Shown here piece after piece: positions 34,542 through 41,178 of a stretch of 63,384 nt of DNA (within the stretch, counting starts at the first letter, position 1; every line of letters starts with the position of its first letter). The position numbers were made by a program, and so were the translations under genes. Source of the stretch: a virus. The stretch covers positions 1 through 63,384 of IMG/VR virus record IMGVR_UViG_3300017987_000091; one strand, 5' to 3'. The notes beneath the pieces are model-generated. The model was given only the letters and a program-made list of their open reading frames with translations. It was not told where the DNA came from and ran no database searches.

Positions 34542-35056
34542 GACGCCACCCCCTTGCTGCTGGGCTTGAATTCGTAGTGGATCGATTCGATCAGGGGCCC
34601 CTTGTCCACCAGGGGGTTGCTGCTGCCCTTGCGCTCTATCGTCGCCGGCGCGTTGGGGGGTTCCCGCAGCGTCCTGATCTTCCGTCGCACGTCAGCGGCC
34701 GCACGTTCCCCCACCTTGCTGAACCCGAAGCGGATCGTGTGCTTCCCCATGATTTCGTCGTCGATCGCCTTCAGCAGCAGCTTGAAGTACCTTTCCCGCC
34801 GTTCGTCCACTGTGCTGCGAAGGAAGGACCGTTCAGGAACCCGGATCGTGATCGCCCCGCTGCGGCCGTGCACGATGCCGGTGCCGAATTCGTTATAGGT
34901 GCCGTATTCGGCCACGGTGGCCTTGGAACCGTCAGGCTTCTTCGATCCCTTTTCGCGGGTGATCCCGACCAGGATATAGGGATCCTTCGACAGCTGGGCC
35001 ATGGCCTTCATCAGCTGCTTGTATCCCTTGTCCTTGTCCAGCACCCTGTTCGTCAT
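34538..35056 (-). CDS. HK97 gp10-like neck protein
   Basis: 172 aa. AEYGTYNEFGTG and VPERSFLRSTVDE are the signature stretches of gp10-like/virion morphogenesis proteins, which join head and tail. It overlaps the next gene by four bases. Confidence 0.75.
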   Translation of the reverse strand: MTNRVLDKDKGYKQLMKAMAQLSKDPYILVGITREKGSKKPDGSKATVAEYGTYNEFGTGIVHGRSGAITIRVPERSFLRSTVDERRERYFKLLLKAIDDEIMGKHTIRFGFSKVGERAAADVRRKIRTLREPPNAPATIERKGSSNPLVDKGPLIESIHYEFKPSSKGVAS

Positions 35057-35066
35057 GGTCCCTTTC

Positions 35067-35474
35067 CTACGTGATCGGGATCGTTATGTGCTGGGCCGAT
35101 CGGCTGGACCGTCCCTTGCGCAGCTGCAGGTACCTGCGGCCGTACACCGTTTCCATCAGTTCGCCATCGGCCACCGACGCCAGCGAACGGCCGCCGGCGC
35201 CGTACCCTTCGGCCAGGTCGCCGGCCTTGCGATTGATCACCGGGCCGGCCTTCCCGGTTTCACCGGCGATCAGTTCGTCAGCCAGCCCCACCCCCATCTG
35301 CTTCATAACGTGCGCGGCGTAGTAGCACATGGCCTGCACGTACACCGAAGATCCCCAGCCGTTGGGGTCGTGCGCCTGGGCGGCCGCGGTCAGCTGGATG
35401 GTGACCACCGGATCTTCCACGTGCTCAAATTCGGGGCACAGCGCGCGGAACGTTTCCAGGCTGGTCGCTGTCAC
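35067..35474 (-). CDS. Head-tail connector (DUF4054-like)
   Basis: 135 aa. FRALCPEFEHVEDPVVTIQL and MCYYAAHVMKQM fit DUF4054, the gp6-type adaptor below the portal. A Gly/Ser-rich loop lies near residue 90. Confidence 0.78.
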   Translation of the reverse strand: MTATSLETFRALCPEFEHVEDPVVTIQLTAAAQAHDPNGWGSSVYVQAMCYYAAHVMKQMGVGLADELIAGETGKAGPVINRKAGDLAEGYGAGGRSLASVADGELMETVYGRRYLQLRKGRSSRSAQHITIPIT

Positions 35475-35477
35475 CTG

Positions 35478-35795
35478 CTACCCCCGCTGGACCGTGATCA
35501 CGTTCAGGTCGTTGACCAGGCCCTGCACCCGCAGATCCTGTTCAAAGTGCCACCACTTCTCGGCGTCCACGTCCACCACCGGGGGACGCACGCCGGGGTT
35601 GTCGTTGCCCCTGTCGTCGTCCGATCCCAGGATGATCCGAAGCACGCTGGGCTTTCCGTCATCCAGGATCACGGGGTCGCCAGCCTTGATCCCCTTGTCG
35701 GGATCCGCCTTGCGGTGCAGTTCCGTACATTCCAGTGTGATTTCGCCGCGGTCGCGGCTGGTCAGCCTTACCTTCCCACGTGGTACTTCTGACAT
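35478..35795 (-). CDS. Hypothetical head-region protein
   Basis: 105 aa, beta-rich with Asp/Gly (GSDDDRGNDNPGV). It lies between major capsid and connector genes and is probably a minor head component. No family recognised. Confidence 0.6.
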   Translation of the reverse strand: MSEVPRGKVRLTSRDRGEITLECTELHRKADPDKGIKAGDPVILDDGKPSVLRIILGSDDDRGNDNPGVRPPVVDVDAEKWWHFEQDLRVQGLVNDLNVITVQRG

Positions 35796-35960
35796 GTCGC
35801 TGTCCTTTCCTTCCCCCGACAGCTACCGGGGTTTGATGGCCAGCCGGGTGATGCTGCACCGGCCAGCCTGGTGTTGGCCCTTGCGGGCCGTGGGTTGCGG
35901 GGGACTGGGGCCACCATGACGCCACCCCCGCGGTATCGTCCAACCCGTGTGGTGGGGGAA

Positions 35961-35988
35961 CCGCCGGCGGTCACGTCGCTGCCGGCGG
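35961..35988 (-). terminator. Hairpin after the major capsid gene
   Basis: CCGCCGGC (35961-35968) pairs with GCCGGCGG (35981-35988). On the minus strand it is followed by TTCCCCC. It lies in the 232-base gap after the capsid gene, where partial terminators are common. I see no gene in the rest of the gap. Confidence 0.45.
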
Positions 35989-36027
35989 CCCCCCCGCCTT
36001 CACGGGGAAGGGTTCAGACCGCTACCC

Positions 36028-37122
36028 CTACAGCGGGGGCGGGGTGATGATCCCCAGCAGGTTATTCCCGGCCTGGCGCATCTTCACGCCACCGATCGAC
36101 ATGTAGCAGTACGTGACCTTTTCGAAGCCCATCGCCTGCTGCGGCAGCATGGTGAAGCCCTGGGGCACGATGATCGTGCAGCCCAGCCGGTCCTTGCGGT
36201 AGAAGAACATGTAGTCGGTGCCGCCGGGGCCGGTGCCCTGGAATTCGTGCACTTCTTCCATGTCCTGGATCATCTTCTGGTTCTCCACGAAGGCCTTGCC
36301 GATCGTGGTGTCGGTCCCGGTGGACCGCATGCGGCTGAACAGGTAGTTGCGCAGCCGGGGGCTGGTGGCGCAGGCGTTGGGCCGCATGACGTTCTTCGTC
36401 ACGTTGGCCGGGTGGTTCGCCATGCTGTTCAGTTCGCCCAGGATGGTGTCGGCCGCGGTGGCGTCCACGAAGGAACTGGCCACCGTCTTCTTGCCCAGCC
36501 AGGGGTAGTCCAGCACCCCGAACACTTTGGCCGGCTTGTAGCCGTACATCAGGATCTGGTTGGCCCGTTCCATGATCACGTCGCGACACGTGCGCATGTC
36601 TTCGGCGGCCTGGGCGAAGCCGGCGAAGTTCGCCGACTGTTCTTCGAAGATGGTGGTGCTGAAACCGGCCACGATGTGGATCACCGGGGTGGTTTCCTCG
36701 GCCTGGCTGTTGCCGACCATGGGCACCTTCACGCCGGCGCGGTACACCGACGCTTCACCCTGCTGGTAAAGCCGCCGCTGCGTCACCGTCTTCGCGCCAG
36801 GGGGCACGCTGGTGTCCATCGGGAACAGCTCAAACGCGTTCTGCGCGGGGTATTGCTCCCGCAGAACTTCGTTCATCACGTGTTCCAGATCCCTGGCCAT
36901 GAACAGGCCCTGCGACGTGCTGAAGCTGTCCAGGCGCCCATCGGCGCGCATCTGCTGCAGCTGGCTGTCGAAGTGCCTGGCGTTGGCCTGCTGGCGGAAT
37001 TCGTGGGGCTTCACGCGGGCCTGGCTTGCGCCAGCTTGGAAACCGTCATGGGCCGCCAGAAAGCGGTCGCCCAGCTGGTGGGCTTCGCCGGTGTGGGCAT
37101 CGATCACGATCGAAGTTGTCAC
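36028..37122 (-). CDS. Major capsid protein (DUF2184-like, HK97 fold)
   Basis: 364 aa. The central and C-terminal parts (VIHIVAGFSTTIFEEQSANF, ANQILMYGYK, GCTIIVPQGFTMLPQQAMG) fit the DUF2184 capsid family. Order protease-scaffold-decoration-capsid supports it. It forms the icosahedral shell. Confidence 0.85.
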   Translation of the reverse strand: MTTSIVIDAHTGEAHQLGDRFLAAHDGFQAGASQARVKPHEFRQQANARHFDSQLQQMRADGRLDSFSTSQGLFMARDLEHVMNEVLREQYPAQNAFELFPMDTSVPPGAKTVTQRRLYQQGEASVYRAGVKVPMVGNSQAEETTPVIHIVAGFSTTIFEEQSANFAGFAQAAEDMRTCRDVIMERANQILMYGYKPAKVFGVLDYPWLGKKTVASSFVDATAADTILGELNSMANHPANVTKNVMRPNACATSPRLRNYLFSRMRSTGTDTTIGKAFVENQKMIQDMEEVHEFQGTGPGGTDYMFFYRKDRLGCTIIVPQGFTMLPQQAMGFEKVTYCYMSIGGVKMRQAGNNLLGIITPPPL

Positions 37123-37140
37123 GGTATTGCTCCTTTCGGC

Positions 37141-38301
37141 CTAAGCCACGTTCAGCCGGATCACGGCCAGGTTGTCGCCATCAGCCGCACGGCCATCCCG
37201 TTCCCACACGGCCATGCTGGCGGGCAGCGAAAGCCGGGTGGAGCTGTTGGTGTTGTAGAACATGCCCGTGTTCGTGGTTCCCAGCTCCACATACACGGTC
37301 TGTTTGTGGGTGATGGTCTGCTCGCTGTGCACCCACACTTCCCCCTTCTTCACCACCTTCATGGGGACGTTGGCCGCGTAGGCCGGATCGTCGGTGGCGA
37401 TGGTCAGATCTTCATCGTTGGACGACCACTTGCTGATCCCCGCAAAGGCCTTCAGCAGCGACGTGCTGGGGCTGGGGCCGGTGGTGTAGGCCACGGTGAA
37501 GGTGGGGACGCTGGCGCCCTGGTCGCCGACCAGCACGTAGGCGTCAAATTCCAGGCCGGCCACTTCGGCCGTCAGGGTGACTTCGGTGCCGCTGGAACCA
37601 TCGGCGATCACGCTGTTGTTGGGCAGCTGGGTATTCAGCCCGGCCGCCAGTTCGGCGCACAGGTCGGCCAGGTCGGTGTCGCTGACAGCCGCGAAGCTGG
37701 CGATCACCAGGCCGGTGTGCTTGTTGATCACCGTGATGGCCACTTCTGCGCTGGCCACGTAGGTGGGGGTGATGGTCATCACCTGGGGGGTGAACAGTGC
37801 GCTGGCGGCCTTGGCCCCCAGTTCGTCATCTTCACCCGCCTGGTACCCCAGGGACATGATCGCCAGGCCGAACCCCACACTGGACGCCGTGGCGTTGGCG
37901 GTGGTGTTCGTCAACGTGCACTTGCTGTCCACGTTGGTGATGGTCCACCCGATCCCCGGATAGATCGCGGTGATCGTGATGTTGTCCACGCCGTCGCTGA
38001 CGCAGGTGGCATAGCCGCGCGCCAGGGGGGTGGTGATGAACGCGGCCGCCAGGCCGTCGCAGATTTCCGCCTTGGTGGCGGTGGCGTCGGCCTGGTACTG
38101 GACCAGTTCACCGTTGATCAGGAAGGTGTACAGGTGATCGTTGGTGGCGGTGTCCACCTTGATGTCGTCCACCTGGGCAACCACCCCGCTGTTGTTCTGC
38201 AGGGTGATTTCCTGCACCGATCCTTCGTATCGTTCCGCCAGCTTCCCGATGAGACCCTGGGGACGCCGGCTTCTGACCGAATTCTGATCGATTGCTGTCA
38301 T
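37141..38301 (-). CDS. Capsid decoration/structural cement protein
   Basis: 386 aa. The N-terminal basic stretch precedes repeated beta domains rich in Thr, Ala and Val. The last 100 residues (VWVHSEQTITHKQTVYVELG, NTGMFYNTNSS) resemble structural cement proteins. It is placed directly before the major capsid gene, as such genes usually are. Confidence 0.68.
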   Translation of the reverse strand: MTAIDQNSVRSRRPQGLIGKLAERYEGSVQEITLQNNSGVVAQVDDIKVDTATNDHLYTFLINGELVQYQADATATKAEICDGLAAAFITTPLARGYATCVSDGVDNITITAIYPGIGWTITNVDSKCTLTNTTANATASSVGFGLAIMSLGYQAGEDDELGAKAASALFTPQVMTITPTYVASAEVAITVINKHTGLVIASFAAVSDTDLADLCAELAAGLNTQLPNNSVIADGSSGTEVTLTAEVAGLEFDAYVLVGDQGASVPTFTVAYTTGPSPSTSLLKAFAGISKWSSNDEDLTIATDDPAYAANVPMKVVKKGEVWVHSEQTITHKQTVYVELGTTNTGMFYNTNSSTRLSLPASMAVWERDGRAADGDNLAVIRLNVA

Positions 38302-38364
38302 CGTTTCAGTCTCCTAGTTCGTGGTTGATCCTTGCGCCTGCAGCTGTGCCGCCGGCGTCAGCTG

Positions 38365-39024
38365 CTAGTTCATGCGCGCCTTGTGCTGCGCGTCGATCCG
38401 ATTCCGCCACAGCAGATCGGGGTCGTTGTCCTTGTCGCTGTCCTGGCGCTGCTGCTGGTCCTGCGGTGCGGCCTGCAGGCTGGACTGGAAGCCCTGGCTG
38501 ATGCCGTCGTAGCGGTCACCACCGGCCGGCCGTCCGTCCTGGCGCGGGGCGCCCTGGTCCGGGGCCTGGGACTTCATCACCGCGAAGGCGGCCTTGAAGA
38601 ACCCGGCGTCGGCGTTTTCGGGCACGTCCTTGCTGTCCAGCTTCTTGCGCACCACCTGTTCCCGGATCTGGTCGTTGTCCAGCTTGTCCAGGTCGTCGGC
38701 CTTCAGGCCGCTGTCGGTGGCAACCTTCACCAGTTCGGTGCGGTCCTTGAACCAGTCCAGCCGATCGGCCTTGGCCTGGGCCTGGGCGTCGTCGCTTTCG
38801 CTGTCGGCCTTGGCCTGCTTCAGCTGTTCCAGTTCTTCCTTGGTGCCGGTCAGTTCGTCTTCCTTGGCCTTCAGGTCGGCCTGCGCCTTGGCCAGATCGT
38901 CTTCGGCCTTCTTGTATGCGCTGGTCATGTCGTCCACCAGGCGCATCAGGCCGGATCGGGCGTCGGCCGAATCCAGACGGGCCGCGGCATCCCGCAAGGC
39001 CGCCAGCATCTGCTTGAAGTTCAT
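38365..39024 (-). CDS. Nested scaffolding protein
   Basis: An internal ATG at 39024 (MNFKQMLAALRDAAARL) has a perfect GGAGG seven bases upstream, so the last 219 residues of the protease are also made alone. This part is almost wholly coiled coil, then Gln/Asp-rich. Independent expression of the scaffold from inside the protease gene is known from lambda C/Nu3 and relatives. Confidence 0.8.
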   Translation of the reverse strand: MNFKQMLAALRDAAARLDSADARSGLMRLVDDMTSAYKKAEDDLAKAQADLKAKEDELTGTKEELEQLKQAKADSESDDAQAQAKADRLDWFKDRTELVKVATDSGLKADDLDKLDNDQIREQVVRKKLDSKDVPENADAGFFKAAFAVMKSQAPDQGAPRQDGRPAGGDRYDGISQGFQSSLQAAPQDQQQRQDSDKDNDPDLLWRNRIDAQHKARMN

Positions 39025-40278
39025 AGCGAAACCTCCAAAAAGGGAAAAAGGTTGCGGGCCTGATCCGACCCTTGTGGTTGAAATCGCACTGTCGGCGCGC
39101 AGCCTGATGTCCTTGCCGCCGCGTGCCGCTTCGGTCAGCGCGAGGTGGTTGTACCTTCGATCCCGCTGGATCGCGTCGTAGTCCCCGAATTCGGGGTGAT
39201 GGCCGGGGGTGCGGTCCAGGCGGCAGCGGTAGCCGGGGGACAGTTCCACGATCCGCTTGGCGCGCACTTCGTTCACGGCATCCCGGCGCCTGATGCAGCC
39301 CTTGATCCGCACGTAGCCGCCTTCGGTCACCAGTTCAATGTCCCCGTCCACGTCCCCCACCTGCAGATCCTTCACGTTGTCAGGGTCCACGAACACGCCA
39401 CCGGGGGGGTGTTCCAGGGTGATGGGCTTGCGGCCGATGGTGGCCACGCTGGCGTCCTTGTGCAGTTCTTCGGGTGGCACCAGCTCCCTGGTGATCCCGC
39501 CGTTCGCGTCGCGGTATTCCAGGATCCCCGGCTTCGCGATGTCCCCCACGAACAACATGAAGCCTTCGTCAGTCATGCGGGGCTGCAGCATCGTGCCACG
39601 GTCGATCCGGTATACCCAGTCCCCGGCGTTGTCGCCGTCGCCGGCGGTGTCTTCCCGGTTGGCGTCCAGGTGTTTGCGCAGGTGGGACTGAAGCCGATCC
39701 CGCTGTGGGTTCGGCACAGGGTCACCACTGCGGCCCCCGCCTGATGCCGACAGGGCAGCGCGCACGCCGGCCAGGTTCACCACCATGCGGTTGGCGTCGT
39801 CCACGTCGTGGTGAATGTACTTGTAGGAATCCAGGTTTGTGGGGTCGCCGTCCACCAGGCCGAAGAATGGACGGTAGGCTGCACGGTGGCCGGCGTCGGT
39901 CAGGTCCAGTTCGCCACCGCCGGCGGCCTTCTTCCTGGCCCTGCTGGTGGCCTGGTCGGCGTCCCAGCTGCGATCGTCGGGAAGGGCCGGGGTGGCCTTG
40001 TAGGGCACCACCACCAGGTCGTCGGCGTCCTGGTTGTCGTCGGCTTCTTCAAACTGGATCGGCTTCAGGCCCTGGTCGGCCAGCCATGCCTTGGCGCCGG
40101 CGACGGTCCACACGTCCTTCGCAAACCGCACCGCCTGGCGTTCCTTCGCGCCCCCCGTCTTCAGCTCCCCCACCAGGATGGTGACGCCCTTGGGCATGCC
40201 CCTGGACAGCGTGGTGAACCCTTCCCTGAACAGGGCCGGATCCTTCAGTCGTGCGCTGTGGAAATTGGGGAAAGGCAA
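38365..40278 (-). CDS. Prohead protease (DUF2213/XkdF-like) fused to scaffold
   Basis: 637 aa. Residues 1-85 (PFPNFHSARLKDP, FAKDVWTVAGAKAWL) form a module common before phage proteases. About 215-415 is DUF2213 with TLEHP and ELSPGYRC, the likely His and Ser catalytic sites. The last 219 residues are a coiled-coil scaffold. The frame starts at TTG 40278; no ATG fits, and homologous-type starts (MPFPN) support it. The protease matures the capsid and removes the scaffold. Confidence 0.8.
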   Translation of the reverse strand: MPFPNFHSARLKDPALFREGFTTLSRGMPKGVTILVGELKTGGAKERQAVRFAKDVWTVAGAKAWLADQGLKPIQFEEADDNQDADDLVVVPYKATPALPDDRSWDADQATSRARKKAAGGGELDLTDAGHRAAYRPFFGLVDGDPTNLDSYKYIHHDVDDANRMVVNLAGVRAALSASGGGRSGDPVPNPQRDRLQSHLRKHLDANREDTAGDGDNAGDWVYRIDRGTMLQPRMTDEGFMLFVGDIAKPGILEYRDANGGITRELVPPEELHKDASVATIGRKPITLEHPPGGVFVDPDNVKDLQVGDVDGDIELVTEGGYVRIKGCIRRRDAVNEVRAKRIVELSPGYRCRLDRTPGHHPEFGDYDAIQRDRRYNHLALTEAARGGKDIRLRADSAISTTRVGSGPQPFSLFGGFAMNFKQMLAALRDAAARLDSADARSGLMRLVDDMTSAYKKAEDDLAKAQADLKAKEDELTGTKEELEQLKQAKADSESDDAQAQAKADRLDWFKDRTELVKVATDSGLKADDLDKLDNDQIREQVVRKKLDSKDVPENADAGFFKAAFAVMKSQAPDQGAPRQDGRPAGGDRYDGISQGFQSSLQAAPQDQQQRQDSDKDNDPDLLWRNRIDAQHKARMN

Positions 40279-40346
40279 TGGGCCCCCGTGTGGTCGCGTG
40301 TTTTTCTAGGGTGGGACCAGGTGGGCCGGATCCGTCAACGATCGAC

Positions 40347-40404
40347 GTGGATCCACTTGGAAAAACCGCTCATTCGCCTGTACAATCTGCGCAGCCTTGT
40401 ACAA
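40347..40404 (+). promoter_or_regulatory. Autonomous promoter with TGTACA operators
   Basis: TTGGAA (40357-40362) and TACAAT (40381-40386) are 18 bases apart. The palindrome GTGGATCCAC (40347-40356) abuts the -35, as at 12.1 kb. TGTACA occurs at 40379-40384 (over the -10) and again at 40399-40404, 20 bases later. TGTACA is the core of YefM-type operators, and the gene that follows encodes a Phd/YefM-like protein. Confidence 0.65.
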
Positions 40405-40432
40405 CCCAGCACCAACAGGAAGGGATCCAGCC

Positions 40433-40903
40433 GTGCCCAGGACACAAGTGAACGTCAGCGAATTTCGGCAGCACTATGCCGACTACATGAACCAGGTGGA
40501 ACACAAGGGGAAGCCCCTGGCCATCATGCGGAACAAGACGCCGGCGGTGCTGATGATCCCCGCCCACGTGATGCAGAAGAAGCCTGCGGTGGCCATGGCC
40601 CTGGTGGCCGAACTGCTGGAACCCTTCGCCCAGGACCGGGAAGCCTTCCAGTGGATTGCCAAGCGCCTGCTGGCCGAAGCCAGCGAAACCCCCGACGCTG
40701 ACGCCTACATTGTCCAGCTGGAAGGGCTGTCCTTCAAGGGGGACAACCTGCACGCGGTGGCGGAAATGATCAACCAGTCAGCCCACAACCACCGGGCCCG
40801 CATGACCAGCGACGGCACCAGGATGGTGGTGATGAACCGGGCCGGCCATATCGTGCAGACGGTGCCGAAGAAGAAGGGCGCCGGCGGCAGCGCCAGCAAG
40901 TAG
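40433..40903 (+). CDS. Phd/YefM-like regulator without a toxin partner
   Basis: 156 aa. Residues 1-50 (NVSEFRQHYADYMNQVEHKG, PLAIMRNKTPAVLMIPAHV) match the DNA-binding fold of Phd/YefM antitoxins. The remaining 100 residues replace the usual toxin-binding tail with helices and a beta end of unknown type. GTG 40433 has AGGAAGGGA seven bases upstream. It lies alone on the plus strand within the head genes, with its own promoter, so it is a moron-like insert. It probably represses itself; wider control or an antidote role is inference. Confidence 0.78.
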   Translation: MPRTQVNVSEFRQHYADYMNQVEHKGKPLAIMRNKTPAVLMIPAHVMQKKPAVAMALVAELLEPFAQDREAFQWIAKRLLAEASETPDADAYIVQLEGLSFKGDNLHAVAEMINQSAHNHRARMTSDGTRMVVMNRAGHIVQTVPKKKGAGGSASK

Positions 40904-40905
40904 GA

Positions 40906-41178
40906 TCAGGCCAGCTTCGCTTCCCCGGTTTCTGGATCGATCTTGATCCCGCGGCCTTCAGGGTATCCTTGGGCGCGCTTCGTGCCTTCCTTCAGCCAGC
41001 CTTCAGGGGTGAAGAAGTAGCCGGCCCGTTTCACGGCCATCAGCGCCAGGTCGTGCCTGTCCTTGGCATCGAAGTCGGGATCAGCGTCAGCTACCAGCTG
41101 GGCCAGCTCCCTTTCGTAGATCCGGCGTGCTGCCTTGGGCAGTTCAGCCAGGGGGTCGCCATGACCGTCAGAATTCAT
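40906..41178 (-). CDS. Small hypothetical protein, possibly ChaB-like
   Basis: 90 aa. LAELPKAARRIYERELAQLV followed by ALMAVKRAGYFFTPEGW resembles the ChaB fold in pattern. It overlaps the end of the MuF-peptidase gene by 11 bases, so it is translated with it. It could be a partner of that protein's C-terminal domain; this is a guess from position. Confidence 0.55.
   Translation of the reverse strand: MNSDGHGDPLAELPKAARRIYERELAQLVADADPDFDAKDRHDLALMAVKRAGYFFTPEGWLKEGTKRAQGYPEGRGIKIDPETGEAKLA

Noticed and set aside
35768-35974. 68-codon minus-strand frame after the capsid gene
   Set aside because: It runs through a GC-rich hairpin, has no ribosome site and overlaps the next gene's start in another frame.
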